From Rhodopseudomonas boonkerdii (GTDB lineage Bacteria; Pseudomonadota; Alphaproteobacteria; Rhizobiales; Xanthobacteraceae), in NCBI RefSeq assembly GCF_021184025.1, contig NZ_CP036537.1, positions 4,154,001 through 4,218,000 of the forward strand: DNA of 64,000 nucleotides, in the 5' to 3' direction. Position 1 is the first letter of the stretch. Each line of letters begins with the position of its first letter. The notes under the pieces are model-generated. The model searched no databases and was not told the origin of the DNA. It saw nothing but the letters and a program-made list of their open reading frames with translations. Of the stretch, positions 1-10,273 are shown piece after piece. Both the position numbers and the translations under genes were made by a program.

Positions 1-256
1 AGCCAAAACTGCTGCTGCTCGACGAACCCGTCGCTGGCATGAACCATGACGAGGCCGAAGAGATCCGCACTCTGATGCTGCGGCTGCGTGACACCGGCCT
101 CTCCATTCTCCTGATCGAACACGACATGAATTTCGTGATGCGCCTGTGCGACTATCTCTATGTGCTGGATTTCGGCGTGCCCATCGCCGAAGGAACGCCG
201 GAGGACGTGCGCGCCAATCCGGTCGTCCTCGACGCCTATCTCGGAAAGGACAACTG

Positions 257-257
<1 letters not shown>
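1..257 (+). CDS. livG: Branched-chain amino acid ABC transporter ATP-binding protein (LivG), C-terminal part
   Basis: This is the C-terminal end of an ABC ATPase; the gene starts before the window and its frame begins at base 3. Visible are the Walker B segment (LLLLDEPVAGM), a following acidic and coiled stretch, the switch histidine in LLIEHDMNFVM, and the LivG-type ending with PEDVRANPVVLDAYLG. LivG couples ATP hydrolysis to uptake of branched-chain amino acids or related amides at the inner membrane. It overlaps livF by one base (TGATG), so the two ATPases are translationally coupled. The permeases and binding protein are probably upstream, outside the window. The substrate cannot be deduced. 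Confidence 0.9.
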
Positions 258-964
<707 letters not shown>

Positions 965-966
965 CT

Positions 967-1079
967 CTGTCGTTCCGGGGCGCGCGCCGCGCGAATCCGA
1001 AACCTCGGAGTGTTTGGCTTCCCGGAATCTCAACTATTTCGAGCTTCCGGGTTCGCGCTGCAGGCGCCCGGAACGACAG
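967..1079. repeat. Intergenic palindromic repeat
   Basis: The outer arms CTGTCGTTCCGGGGCGC and GGCGCCCGGAACGACAG are near-perfect inverted copies, with inner CCCGGAA / TTCCGGG arms between them. It lies between the stops of two convergent genes. The arrangement matches the dispersed palindromes common in Bradyrhizobium-group genomes. It could act as a bidirectional transcription end. Family membership is from memory, not from a search. Confidence 0.7.
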
Positions 1080-1096
1080 TGTGGGGCAGCTTGGGA

Positions 1097-2212
1097 CTAC
1101 GCCCCGTATCTCGCCATCACCGGCCACGTCTTGACGCTGCCATTGTGCCCCACGACATGATAGCTCGCATGCAGGTTCACGGTGGGGTCGCAATGCGTCG
1201 CGATGAGCAGCACGCGGCTGCCCAGTTTTGGCTTCTCGGCGCCTTCGGGAAGCGTGATCATGCCGTGCTCGTCGCCGCCGAAGCGATAGGTCGAGCCCTC
1301 CGGCACACCGAGCATCACTGACGGCACCGGACCGTTGAAGGCCATCGCCTTCACGCCGGCATCGACGGTGAATTCACCGGCACGGTTCACCGAGGTGACC
1401 GTCGCCAGCACGAACAGACTCGGCTCGAACGGCAGCGTTCCGCCGCCCTCAACCCGCAGGCGGCCGTAATCGGCATCCATGAACAAGTAAGAACCTACCT
1501 GCAGCTCCGTAAACGTGCCGGCGATGTCGAAGGCATAGGCGCCGGTACCACTGCCGGTGACGATGGGAGCCTTGATGCCCGCATCATTCAGCACACGCAG
1601 GTGACCATCGAGAATACCGCGAACCTGCGCCGCCCCCGCCTTGCGCTCGTGGTCATCGATCATGTGTTGGACATGGCCGGCAAAGCCCTGGATGCCACCG
1701 AATGTCATGCCGGGTGTCGCTTCGATCAGTTGCGCCAGAGCCAGTGTCGCTGCCGGCTCGACAACGCCGGTGCGGCGCTGGCCGACATCGATATCGATCA
1801 GCACCTGAACCGGCCGGCTGCCGGTGTCGAGCAACGTGTGAAGCACATGGATCTGGTCGGGGTGATCGACGACGAGTGATATGTCGGTGCCATCAGCGAG
1901 CGCAGCGATGCGTGCGAGCTTGACCCGATCCGCCACCGGCGTCGTCAGCAGCAAGCCCGGCATGCCGGCCTCCGCCATCGCCTCCATCTCAGCCACCGTG
2001 GCGCAGGAAATCCCGACCGCACCGGCCTCGATCTGTAACTGCGCGAGGCGCGGCGATTTGTGCGTCTTGGCATGCGGGCGGAGTGCAATGCCGTTCGCTT
2101 TTGCGAAATCCGCCATGGCCGCGATGTTGTTCTGAAGGACCATGCCATCGACCACCAGCGCCGGCGTCGCAATGTCCTGCAGGGCCGGCATGGTCGGATC
2201 GAGAACGGTCAT
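1097..2212 (-). CDS. D-threonine aldolase / D-serine dehydratase-type PLP enzyme (fold type III)
   Basis: A 371-residue protein with an alanine-racemase-like N-terminal barrel and a D-Ser-dehydratase-like C-terminal domain. The likely PLP lysine is K49 in RPHAKTHKSP. Near the C-terminus ATHCDPTVNLH carries the metal-ligand pair His340 and Asp342; the H-x-D form is that of D-threonine aldolases, whereas D-serine dehydratases use H-x-C. The family cleaves D-beta-hydroxy amino acids to glycine plus aldehyde, or deaminates D-serine. It is convergent with livF and divergent from the peptide-transporter operon. Substrate is open; the H-x-D reading favours aldolase. Confidence 0.82.
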   Translation of the reverse strand: MTVLDPTMPALQDIATPALVVDGMVLQNNIAAMADFAKANGIALRPHAKTHKSPRLAQLQIEAGAVGISCATVAEMEAMAEAGMPGLLLTTPVADRVKLARIAALADGTDISLVVDHPDQIHVLHTLLDTGSRPVQVLIDIDVGQRRTGVVEPAATLALAQLIEATPGMTFGGIQGFAGHVQHMIDDHERKAGAAQVRGILDGHLRVLNDAGIKAPIVTGSGTGAYAFDIAGTFTELQVGSYLFMDADYGRLRVEGGGTLPFEPSLFVLATVTSVNRAGEFTVDAGVKAMAFNGPVPSVMLGVPEGSTYRFGGDEHGMITLPEGAEKPKLGSRVLLIATHCDPTVNLHASYHVVGHNGSVKTWPVMARYGA

Positions 2213-2494
2213 GGCGCTGGCGAACTCCGGAATGACGACTTGAAAAGATGTCTAGCAACGGGCGACAGCGAGTTGAAGACACACGAAAGTCGCGGCCGTC
2301 CGGCGGAAAATGGCTTGGCGATCAAGCTAACCGGCAAACCGACGCGGAGAAATTATTGCCAAGGAACGTGGCCATGACGCAAGAATTGTCCCTTCGCCCG
2401 GGATTTACGCATGACTCCATCCAAGTTTCTGCCGTAGCTTGCGTGGAACCGAACCCTTCCGCTATGCGCAGGCAGACGCAGGAGAATTTGACAG

Positions 2495-4108
2495 ATGAAC
2501 CGCCTTGAAATGACACGCCGCGCCGCGCTGCTGACCTCAGCCGCCATTGCAGCCAACGTGGCCAACCCCTTTCGCGCCTTCGCCCAGGAGGCGCCCCGCA
2601 AGGGCGGCGTGTTCAATGTGCATTATGGTGCAGAACAGCGCCAGCTCAACCCCAGCCTGCAGGCCTCCACCGGAGTCTACATTATTGGCGGCAAAATTCA
2701 GGAAGCCCTCGTCGATCTCGACGAGAAAGGCCAGCCGGTTGGCGTACTGGCCGAGAGCTGGGAGTCTTCACCGGACGGCAAGACCATCACCTTCAAGCTG
2801 CGCAAGGGTGTGACCTGGCACGACGGCAAGCCTTTCACCTCCGCCGACGTCGCATTCACCGCCATGAACATGTGGAAGAAGATCCTCAATTACGGATCGA
2901 CGCTACAGCTCTTCCTCACGGCAGTGGAAACGCCCGACGCCCAGACCGCCGTGTTCAAATATGAGCGCCCAATGCCTCTCGGCCTGCTGCTGCGCGCCCT
3001 TCCCGATCTCGGCTATGTCTCGGCCAAGCACATCTATGAAGGCTCGAGCGACATCCGGCAGAACCCGGCCAATCTCGCGCCGGTTGGCACCGGTCCGTTC
3101 AAGTTCAACAAATATGAGCGCGGCCAATACATCATTGCCGAGCGCAACGAGAATTACTGGCGCCCGAATGCGCCCTATCTCGATCGCATCGTCTGGAAGG
3201 TCGTCACCGACCGCGCCGCCGCCGCGGCGCAGATGGAAGCCGGCGATATCCAGTATTCGCCGTTCTCCGGCCTGACGATTTCCGACATGGCGCGGCTCGG
3301 CAAGGACAAGCGTTTCATCGTTTCCACCAAGGGCAATGAGGGCAACGCACGCACCAACACGATCGAATTCAATTTCCGTCGCAAGGAGCTGGCAGATATC
3401 CGCGTCCGCCGCGCCATCGCCCATGCGATCAACGTGCCGTTCTTCATCGAGAATTTTCTTGGCGATTTTGCCAAGCCCGGCACCGGCCCGATCCCCTCGG
3501 TCTCCACCGACTTCTATCCCGGCCCCGACACGCCGCAATATCCCTATGACAAGGCCAGAGCGATCAAGCTGCTGGATGAGGCCGGCTTCAAGCCCGGCGC
3601 CGGTGGCACCCGCTTCTCGCTGCGCCTTCTGCCCGCACCATGGGGCGAGGACATTTCATTGTGGGCGACCTTCATCCAGCAGTCACTGAAGGAAGTCGGT
3701 ATCCCCGTCGAGATCGTGCGCAACGATGGTGGCGGCTTCCTGAAGCAGGTCTATGCCGACCACGCCTTCGATCTCTCCACCGGCTGGCACCAGTATCGCA
3801 ACGATCCAGCCGTCTCGACCACCGTCTGGTATCGCTCCGGCCAGCCTGTCGGAGCGCCCTGGACCAATCAGTGGGACTGGAAGAACGACCAGATCGACAA
3901 AGTGATCGACGACGCCGCCACCGAGATCGATCCGGTGAAGCGCAAGGCGCTCTATGCGGAGTTCGTCAAGGAAGCCAACACCGAACTGCCGGTTTGGATG
4001 CCGATCGAACAGATCTTCGTCACTGTCATCACCGCCAAGGCGCGTAACCATTCCAACAATCCGCGTTGGGGTTCGTCGAGCTGGCACGATCTTTGGCTTT
4101 CCGCGTAA
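2495..4108 (+). CDS. Peptide/dipeptide ABC transporter substrate-binding protein (SBP family 5)
   Basis: A 537-residue periplasmic binding protein. The N-terminus MNRLEMTRRAALLTSAAIAA, ending near AFAQ|EAP, looks like a Tat-type signal peptide with a twin arginine. The mature protein has the family-5 landmarks: LAESWESSPDGKTITFKLRKGVTWHDG at about residues 85-110, then GTGPFKF and the R-x-A-I-x-x-A-I region of the ligand lobe. Family members deliver di- and oligopeptides, nickel or opines. It is the first gene of a transporter operon with two permeases and a fused ATPase. A palindromic element sits between it and the first permease, so its mRNA may be more abundant. Confidence 0.92.
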   Translation: MNRLEMTRRAALLTSAAIAANVANPFRAFAQEAPRKGGVFNVHYGAEQRQLNPSLQASTGVYIIGGKIQEALVDLDEKGQPVGVLAESWESSPDGKTITFKLRKGVTWHDGKPFTSADVAFTAMNMWKKILNYGSTLQLFLTAVETPDAQTAVFKYERPMPLGLLLRALPDLGYVSAKHIYEGSSDIRQNPANLAPVGTGPFKFNKYERGQYIIAERNENYWRPNAPYLDRIVWKVVTDRAAAAAQMEAGDIQYSPFSGLTISDMARLGKDKRFIVSTKGNEGNARTNTIEFNFRRKELADIRVRRAIAHAINVPFFIENFLGDFAKPGTGPIPSVSTDFYPGPDTPQYPYDKARAIKLLDEAGFKPGAGGTRFSLRLLPAPWGEDISLWATFIQQSLKEVGIPVEIVRNDGGGFLKQVYADHAFDLSTGWHQYRNDPAVSTTVWYRSGQPVGAPWTNQWDWKNDQIDKVIDDAATEIDPVKRKALYAEFVKEANTELPVWMPIEQIFVTVITAKARNHSNNPRWGSSSWHDLWLSA

Positions 4109-4113
4109 CTTCT

Positions 4114-4193
4114 GTCATTGCGAGCGCAGCGAAGCAATCCAGTCTTCTTCGGGTAGCTCTGGATTGCGTCGTCGCTACGTTCCTCGCAATGAC
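4114..4193. repeat. Palindromic repeat inside the peptide-transporter operon
   Basis: The arms GTCATTGCGAGCGCAGCGAAG and CGTTCCTCGCAATGAC-type sequence are inverted, with inner arms CAATCCAG / CTGGATTG. It is a well-known dispersed alphaproteobacterial palindrome. It lies 5 bases after the binding-protein stop and 44 bases before the first permease, a typical place for a stabilising or attenuating mRNA hairpin. Confidence 0.8.
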
Positions 4194-4237
4194 GGAGAGA
4201 GCTTGGCGTCATTGCAAATGAAAACTACACTAGCCAC

Positions 4238-5215
4238 ATGCGCATCTTAACTCTCGCGGGTCGGCGGCTCGCCGCATCGCTTCCGACGCTCTTCCTGATC
4301 CTGATCGGCGTGTTCCTGCTGCTGCAACTGGCACCGGGCGACACGGTCGACGCCATGATGGCGCAGATGGGCGGAGGCGATGCCGCGACCGCGCGCGAGC
4401 TACGCAAGTTTTACGGGCTCGATCTCTCGGTGCCGATGCAGCTCGCCAACTATCTGTGGCGGCTGGTGCAGTTCGATCTCGGCTTCTCCTCGATCTATGG
4501 CAAGCCCGTCGCCACCGTGATCTTCGAACGCCTGCCGGCGACGCTGCTGCTGATGACCGCGTCGCTCTCCTTCGCCTTCTTCTTTGGCCTGGTGCTCGGC
4601 GTTGTCGCCGCGCGCGGTGTCAATCGCTGGCCGGACACGCTGATCTCGACGCTCGGCCTGATCTTCTACGCCACGCCGTCCTTCTGGTTCGGCCTCATGG
4701 CCATCGTGGTGTTCTCGATCTATCTGCAATGGCTGCCCGCCGGCGGCTTCGAGGATATCGGGGCGGTACAGACCGGCTTCGAACGCACGCTCGACATCGC
4801 CGCGCATCTGGTGCTGCCGACACTAACGCTGGCACTGATCTTCCTCGCCATTTATCTCCGCATCATGCGCGCCTCGATGCTGGAAGTGCTCAATCTGGAC
4901 TATGTGCGCACCGCACGTGCGAAGGGGCTCGATGAAACGCGCATCATCGCCAAGCATGTGCTCCGCAACGCATTGCTGCCGATGGTGACTTTGATCGGTC
5001 TGCAGGCTGGGACCATGCTCGGCGGCTCGGTCGTCGTCGAGAGCGTGTTCTCGCTGCCCGGCCTCGGTCGCCTCGCTTATGAATCGGTCATCCAGCGCGA
5101 TCTCAACACGTTGCTCGGCATCGTATTCGTCTCGGCTCTCCTTGTGATCCTGGTGAACTTCCTCGTCGATCTTCTCTACGCGCGGCTCGATCCGCGCATC
5201 CAAGCAGAGGGCTGA
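4238..5215 (+). CDS. Peptide ABC transporter permease, DppB type
   Basis: A 325-residue inner-membrane permease with about six transmembrane segments. It starts with the DppB-style MRILTLAGRRLAASLPTLFL helix and carries a periplasmic loop with APGD. Its EAA coupling motif reads LDYVRTARAKGLDETRIIAKHVLRNAL (about residues 225-250), and it ends with VDLLYARLDPRI as in DppB/OppB. It pairs with the next gene to form the membrane channel. Only two bases separate its stop from the next start, so the genes are coupled. The substrate is probably a short peptide or peptide-like compound, inferred from family and neighbouring peptidase. Confidence 0.93.
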   Translation: MRILTLAGRRLAASLPTLFLILIGVFLLLQLAPGDTVDAMMAQMGGGDAATARELRKFYGLDLSVPMQLANYLWRLVQFDLGFSSIYGKPVATVIFERLPATLLLMTASLSFAFFFGLVLGVVAARGVNRWPDTLISTLGLIFYATPSFWFGLMAIVVFSIYLQWLPAGGFEDIGAVQTGFERTLDIAAHLVLPTLTLALIFLAIYLRIMRASMLEVLNLDYVRTARAKGLDETRIIAKHVLRNALLPMVTLIGLQAGTMLGGSVVVESVFSLPGLGRLAYESVIQRDLNTLLGIVFVSALLVILVNFLVDLLYARLDPRIQAEG

Positions 5216-5217
5216 GG

Positions 5218-6048
5218 ATGGACGCCGTGAAACGCTATTTCCGCAGCCCCGCCGCTGTGGTCGGCCTGTTGTTGCTGCTCATCGTCATCGCCATGGCCGT
5301 GAGCGCGGGCTGGATTTATCCGAACGATCCGCTGTCGCTGGCCGGACGCCCGCTGGTGTGGCCTTTCGCCAATCCGCGCTTTCCGCTCGGCACCGACAAT
5401 TCCGGCCGCGACATCGCCGCGCAGATTTTTTACGGCGCCCGTATTTCGCTCCTGATCGGCGGCGTCGCGACATTGATTGCCGTGATCATCGGCGTGCTGA
5501 TCGGCGCCTTTGCCGGCTTCTACGGCGGCAAAATCGATACGATCCTGATGCGCATCACCGAGGCATTCCAGACACTGCCGAATTTCGTGTTGCTGCTGGT
5601 GCTGGTCGCCGTGTTCGGCTCGACGCTCACCACCGTGACCGTCGCTGTCGGCATCGTATCATGGCCGGCACCGGCGCGGTTGACGCGTGCGGAGTTCATG
5701 TCGCTGCGCAACCGCGAATTCGTGCAGGCCGGGCGCACGCTCGGCATGAGGGACCTGCAGCTCATCCTCGGCGAAATTCTCCCGAACGCGCTGCCACCGG
5801 TCATCGTCTATGCAAGCGTGGTGATGGCCGTCTCGATCCTGCTTGAAAGCGCCCTCGCCTTCCTGCGCCTGTCCGATCCCAATGTCGCGTCCTGGGGGAA
5901 CCTGATCGGCCTCGGCCGCGACGTGCTGCGCGTGCAGTGGTATGTCTCCGCGATTCCCGGAATCGCCATCCTGCTGACCGTGCTCGCTGTATCCCTGGTC
6001 GGCCAGGGACTCAATGATGCGCTCAATCCGAGACTGAAGAGCCGATGA
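5218..6048 (+). CDS. Peptide ABC transporter permease, DppC type
   Basis: A 276-residue permease with the DppC layout: an N-terminal helix, the conserved FPLGTDNSGRDIAAQIFYGARISL segment before the permease core, an EAA loop near NREFVQAGRTLGMRDLQLILGEILPNALPP, and the ending GQGLNDALNPRLK. It is the partner of the preceding permease. Its stop overlaps the ATPase start by four bases (ATGA), so the transporter components are made together. Confidence 0.93.
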   Translation: MDAVKRYFRSPAAVVGLLLLLIVIAMAVSAGWIYPNDPLSLAGRPLVWPFANPRFPLGTDNSGRDIAAQIFYGARISLLIGGVATLIAVIIGVLIGAFAGFYGGKIDTILMRITEAFQTLPNFVLLLVLVAVFGSTLTTVTVAVGIVSWPAPARLTRAEFMSLRNREFVQAGRTLGMRDLQLILGEILPNALPPVIVYASVVMAVSILLESALAFLRLSDPNVASWGNLIGLGRDVLRVQWYVSAIPGIAILLTVLAVSLVGQGLNDALNPRLKSR

Positions 6049-7670
6049 GCGAGACCATCCTCACCATCGAAAATCTCAGCGTGCGGCTGCCGAAAGGCGC
6101 GGATCGCACCCACGCGCTCGGCGGCGTGTCGCTGTCGATCGCCGCCGACGAGATCGTCTGCGTGGTTGGCGAAAGCGGGTCCGGCAAATCGGTGATGGCC
6201 AATGCCGTGATGCGGCTGCTGCCGCCGGAAGTCGCCATCGATGGCGGTCGCGTGCTGTTCGAAGGCAAGGACCTCGCCAGCGCATCTTATGCCGAGATGC
6301 GCACGGTACGCGGTGCCGGCATCGCCATGATCTTCCAGGAGCCGATGACCGCGCTGAACCCGCTGCGCACCATCGGTGACCAGATTGGCGAGATGTTCGA
6401 GATTCATACGGACCTCTCGAAGAAGGACATCAAGGCGCGCGTGCTGGCGCTCCTGCAGGACGTCCGCATTCCCGATCCCGCACAGGCAGCACGCACCTAT
6501 CCGCACGAGCTCTCCGGTGGCCAGCGCCAGCGCGCCATGATCGCCATGGCGCTCGCGCTCGATCCGCGACTGCTGATTGCGGACGAACCGACGACGGCGC
6601 TCGATGTCACGACGCAGGCCCAGATCCTGAAGCTGATCCGCGAGCTGCAGAGCCGCCGTAAGACGGCGGTGCTGTTCATCACCCATGATTTCGGCGTGGT
6701 CGCCGAGGTCGCGGATCGCGTCGCGGTGATGCAACATGGCAAGGTGGTGGAGCACGGTCCCGTCAATGATGTGCTGCGCAATCCGCAACATCCTTATACG
6801 CAGCAACTCATCGCTGCCGTGCCCCCGCTGACAGCGCCGCCAGCACGCAAACTGAATGAAGAGAACATCCTCACGCTGGAGAATGTCTCAAAAACCTATC
6901 GCAATGGTGGCTTCCTCGGTCGCGGCGCGCGCGTCACGCATGCTGTGAAGTCGGTATCCTTGAGCTTGCCGCGCGGCGCGACGCTGGGCATTGTCGGCGA
7001 ATCCGGCTCGGGCAAATCGACGCTCGCACGCTGCATCATCCGCCTGATCGATCCCGATGGCGGCGCCATCGTGCTGGAAGGCAAGGACTGGGCAAAACTG
7101 TCGCGCGACGAGGTCCGGCGCGAGACGAAGCACATTCAGATGGTGTTTCAGGATCCGTTCGCCTCGCTCAATCCGCGCCGCAAAGCCGGCGATCTCGTGG
7201 CGCAGGGACCGATCGTGCATGGCGTGCGGCGTGCGCAGGCGCTTGCGGAGGCGAAGGAATTGTTTCGGCTCGTCGGCCTCGATCCCTCGGCCATGGACCG
7301 CCTACCGCATGAATTCTCCGGCGGTCAGCGCCAGCGCATCGGCCTCGCCCGCGCGCTCGCGCTGAAGCCGGATGTGCTGGTGGCGGACGAAGCGGTGTCG
7401 GCCCTCGATGTCTCCGTGCAGGCGCAGGTGCTGAAGATGCTGCACGACCTGCGGGCGCGGCTGGGCTTGTCGATCGTGTTCATTACGCATGACCTGCGTG
7501 TCGCCGCACAGATCTGCGATCTCGTGGCCGTGATGAAGGACGGTGAAGTGGTCGAGCACGGGCTTGCCGGCGAGGTGTTCGGCAAGCCGCAGCATCCCTA
7601 TACACGGGCGCTGCTGGCGTCGATTCCCGGCGGGGATTTTACAAGGAAGAAGGAGCCGATCACGGCTTAA
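6045..7670 (+). CDS. Peptide ABC transporter, fused double ATP-binding protein (DppD-DppF type)
   Basis: A 541-residue protein containing two complete ABC ATPase halves in tandem, as in GsiA-type proteins. Half 1 has Walker A GESGSGKS, signature [12 protein letters not shown] and Walker [14 protein letters not shown]. Half 2 begins near residue 270, with [22 protein letters not shown] and [13 protein letters not shown]. Both halves carry the oligopeptide-transporter tail QHPYTQ/R. In many species the halves are separate genes; here one polypeptide energises the permease pair. It ends the operon and is followed by a palindromic repeat. Confidence 0.94.
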   Translation: MSETILTIENLSVRLPKGADRTHALGGVSLSIAADEIVCVVGESGSGKSVMANAVMRLLPPEVAIDGGRVLFEGKDLASASYAEMRTVRGAGIAMIFQEPMTALNPLRTIGDQIGEMFEIHTDLSKKDIKARVLALLQDVRIPDPAQAARTYPHELSGGQRQRAMIAMALALDPRLLIADEPTTALDVTTQAQILKLIRELQSRRKTAVLFITHDFGVVAEVADRVAVMQHGKVVEHGPVNDVLRNPQHPYTQQLIAAVPPLTAPPARKLNEENILTLENVSKTYRNGGFLGRGARVTHAVKSVSLSLPRGATLGIVGESGSGKSTLARCIIRLIDPDGGAIVLEGKDWAKLSRDEVRRETKHIQMVFQDPFASLNPRRKAGDLVAQGPIVHGVRRAQALAEAKELFRLVGLDPSAMDRLPHEFSGGQRQRIGLARALALKPDVLVADEAVSALDVSVQAQVLKMLHDLRARLGLSIVFITHDLRVAAQICDLVAVMKDGEVVEHGLAGEVFGKPQHPYTRALLASIPGGDFTRKKEPITA

Positions 7671-7676
7671 CTCGGC

Positions 7677-7790
7677 CCCTCATGGTGAGGAGGCGCGTAG
7701 CGCCGTCTCGAACCATGAGCTGACCGGGCTCCGGAGTGCGTGGCCATCCTTCGAGACGCGGCGCGATGCGCCGCTCCTCAGGATGAGGGC
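7677..7790. repeat. Palindromic repeat between convergent genes
   Basis: Inverted elements CCTCATGGTGAGGAGGCGC...GCGCCG and GCGGCGCGATGCGCCGCTCCTCAGGATGAGGG form a large hairpin between the transporter operon and the convergent oxidoreductase. The type is abundant in Bradyrhizobium-like genomes (from memory). It may serve as a bidirectional terminator. Confidence 0.75.
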
Positions 7791-7807
7791 GGAGTTTATG
7801 GCGCGTG

Positions 7808-9112
7808 TTACGCCATCTCCTTCTTATCCCTGCACCGATAGACCAGCAGCATAAACGGCGCGAGCAATCGCATCAGCCCGTGCGCCGCAATCGGCACCGG
7901 CTCCGAGAAGGGCAGCGCCAGCTCATCATCCGGCACGCCGCTCACCGCCTTTGCAAACTCATTGCCGAGCGCAATGGACAGCGCCACGGCACGGCCGTTG
8001 CACCCTGTCCAGCCGAAGGCATTCGGGCCGAGCTTGTGCATGCGCGGCAGGAAATCGGTGGTCATGCCGACATAGCCGTTCCAGACATAATCAAACTTGA
8101 CCTCGCCGATCTCCGGCCACAGCCGCTGCAGGCGGGCGCCGACCATCTCTTTCAGGCGCCCCGTCTTGTCACCGAAGCCGATGACGTTGCCGCCGGTGAC
8201 CAGGCGATTGCGCGCGTCATAGCGCATGAAATAAAGTTCGCCATGGGTATCCGACACCGCCTGACGGCCTGGAATGATCGTCTTGCGGACCTGTTCGGAC
8301 AGCGGCTGCGTCGCCATCTGCCAGGACAGCACGGGCATCACTTCGCTGGCGATACCGGGCGAAAGCTGTTTCGAGAATTCGCCGGTATAGGCATTGCTCG
8401 CGACCACCAGTGCGCGCGCGTTGACGTGTCCTTGCGCCGTCTTGACGGTCCAGCGATCGCCGTTCCGCGCAAAGCTCTCCACCGGCGAGCGCGCATAGAT
8501 ACGCCCGCCCTGTTCCAGCACCACACGGGCGAGGCCGCGGGCCAGCGCCAGCGGATTGATGTGGCCACCGGTCTTGTTCCAGAAACCGCCAAACCATGCG
8601 GAAGAGCCAAGCATCTTCCGCATGTCGTCATTCGACAACAGCTCCACCGGCGCGCCGTACTTCGACCACTGCCGCACGCGACGCTCGGCGATCTTGATAC
8701 GGCCTGGTGAGTGCACCGGCTGGATCCAACCATCCTGCTCGCCTTCGGCCTGGATCTGATAGCGACGGACTAGATCGAACAAGATGGAGGCACTGTCGCG
8801 GATGAGGCCGACAAGACGCTCGCCAGCGGCGCCATAGCGCTTGACGATATCCTCGGGATCGGGGCGCGACAGCGTCGGGATCACCTGCCCGTTGTTGCGG
8901 CCGGAAGCGCCCCAGCCGGGCTCGACGGCTTCCACCACGGCGACATCGATCCCCTGCTCGCGCAAATGCAGCGCCGTAGAAAGGCCCGTGAAGCCGGCAC
9001 CGATGACAACGACATCGGCCTCGACCGCGCCCTTGAGTTCGGGCAATTCCGGTCCCGGAGGCGTGACGGCGGCCCAAAGCGACTTCGGCCAGGGCGCATT
9101 CGCTGTTTCCAT
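7808..9112 (-). CDS. FAD-dependent amine / D-amino acid oxidoreductase (DadA / PuuB-like)
   Basis: A 434-residue flavoprotein. The dinucleotide-binding motif DVVVIGAGFTGLSTALHLRE lies about 30 residues from the start, followed by the acidic end of beta-2 (VVEA) and WGASGRNNGQV. C-terminal FAD contacts include WTGCNGRAVALSIALG. This DAO-superfamily layout oxidises secondary amines, polyamine conjugates or D-amino acids. The ATG at 9112 is preferred over one 36 bases upstream because GAGG stands six bases before it. It lies in the catabolic block beside the peptidase and kinase genes, though the exact substrate cannot be told. Confidence 0.85.
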   Translation of the reverse strand: METANAPWPKSLWAAVTPPGPELPELKGAVEADVVVIGAGFTGLSTALHLREQGIDVAVVEAVEPGWGASGRNNGQVIPTLSRPDPEDIVKRYGAAGERLVGLIRDSASILFDLVRRYQIQAEGEQDGWIQPVHSPGRIKIAERRVRQWSKYGAPVELLSNDDMRKMLGSSAWFGGFWNKTGGHINPLALARGLARVVLEQGGRIYARSPVESFARNGDRWTVKTAQGHVNARALVVASNAYTGEFSKQLSPGIASEVMPVLSWQMATQPLSEQVRKTIIPGRQAVSDTHGELYFMRYDARNRLVTGGNVIGFGDKTGRLKEMVGARLQRLWPEIGEVKFDYVWNGYVGMTTDFLPRMHKLGPNAFGWTGCNGRAVALSIALGNEFAKAVSGVPDDELALPFSEPVPIAAHGLMRLLAPFMLLVYRCRDKKEMA

Positions 9113-9248
9113 CGTCAGCCTCTTCCAGTCCCAATCTTCATGGCACAATCATAGCGAAACGCAGGGCCGATCACATGATCCCTTCCCTTGCGGCACATCT
9201 GCATTCTGCATAGTTTACGCACCCAATCCAATGCAAGGCGGTGCTCGC

Positions 9249-10106
9249 ATGACCCTCAAGAACATCATCGGAATTGACCATGCCGTGGTCGCCGTCAAAG
9301 ACCTCGATAGCGCAGCGACAATCTGGAGAAAGCTCGGCTTCACGCTATCACCGCGCGGCACCCACAGCGCCAAGATGGGCTCGGGCAACTACACGATCAT
9401 GCTTGATCCCGACTATGTCGAGCTGCTCGGCGTGATCGCCGAGACCGAGCACAATGCGCCGCTCCGCGCCTTCATCGCCAAGCGCGGCGAAGGTGTGGAG
9501 CGGATTGCCTTTACCGCCGTTGACTCCGCGGCCGGCGCCGAGGAGATCACCGCGCGCGGCTACAAGGCACTCGGCCCCACCGATTTCGAGCGACCGGTGA
9601 CGCTGCCCGATGGCAGCGTGAGCGCCGCGAAATTCCGCGTCTTCCAGTGGCCGATCGAGGAAGCGCCGGGCGGGCTGCGCATCTTCGCCTGCCAGCACAA
9701 GACGCGCGAGACGGTGTGGATTCCCGAGCTGATGGTGCACGCGAACAGCGCGAAGCGGCTGAAGCAGGTGCTGATCGTGACCACGGAGCCGGCGAAGGAC
9801 GCTGCTCATCTCGCCAAAATGATCGACGGCGCAACGCGCAACGAAAGCGACGGCGCCATTACCGTGCCATCGGGCGGTGATCGTGCGGACTTCGTGTTCG
9901 TGACGAAGGATGTACTGGCGAAGCGTTTCCCAGACACCTCGCTCGCCGGCGCACCGGAACGTGGCGGCGTGGCGCTGGTATTCACCGCCGGCGATCTGGT
10001 CGCGGCGGAGAAGGCGGTGGGGTCGGCTGGCGCGAAGACGGAAGTCGGTGTCGTCGTGCCGCCAGCCAATGCGAATGGCGTGCTGCTGGCCTTTGTGAAG
10101 GGGTAA
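9249..10106 (+). CDS. VOC (glyoxalase-like) family protein
   Basis: A 285-residue protein starting MTLKNIIGIDHAVVAVKDLDSA, the classic first strand and helix of a vicinal-oxygen-chelate domain. The likely metal ligands are His at about 10 and Glu in YVELLGVI. The second half (from about 160) is a degenerate repeat of the fold, as in Glyoxalase_3-like proteins. The ATG at 9249 is chosen for the AAGGCGG nine bases upstream; the open frame extends much further 5' without coding signs. The reaction is unknown. It is divergent from the flavoenzyme, so the two may share a control region. Confidence 0.82.
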   Translation: MTLKNIIGIDHAVVAVKDLDSAATIWRKLGFTLSPRGTHSAKMGSGNYTIMLDPDYVELLGVIAETEHNAPLRAFIAKRGEGVERIAFTAVDSAAGAEEITARGYKALGPTDFERPVTLPDGSVSAAKFRVFQWPIEEAPGGLRIFACQHKTRETVWIPELMVHANSAKRLKQVLIVTTEPAKDAAHLAKMIDGATRNESDGAITVPSGGDRADFVFVTKDVLAKRFPDTSLAGAPERGGVALVFTAGDLVAAEKAVGSAGAKTEVGVVVPPANANGVLLAFVKG

Positions 10107-10112
10107 GTTATT

Positions 10113-10270
10113 AACCTCTCCCCGCCTGCGGGGAGAGGTCGACTGTAACGCGCCACAGCGCGTGGAAGTCGGGTGAGGGGGAGCCTCCACAGGCTCCGAA
10201 CGCGCTGATAGCCCCTCATCCGTCCCGGCTTCGCTATGCCGGGCCATCTTCTCCCAGCAAACGGGAGAAG
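10113..10270. repeat. Compound intergenic palindromic repeat
   Basis: It contains CCTCTCCCCGCCTGCGGGGAGAGG as a perfect hairpin at its left side, plus a right side with GTCCCGGCTTCGCTATGCCGGGCC and CTTCTCCCAGCAAACGGGAGAAGG hairpins. It lies between convergent genes. Such composite palindromes occur widely in rhizobial genomes and may end transcription from both sides. Confidence 0.7.
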
Positions 10271-10273
10271 GCA

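Noticed and set aside
8841..9248. 5' extension of the VOC gene frame
   Set aside because: It is antisense to the flavoenzyme N-terminus; a good ribosome site and the domain start lie at 9249.
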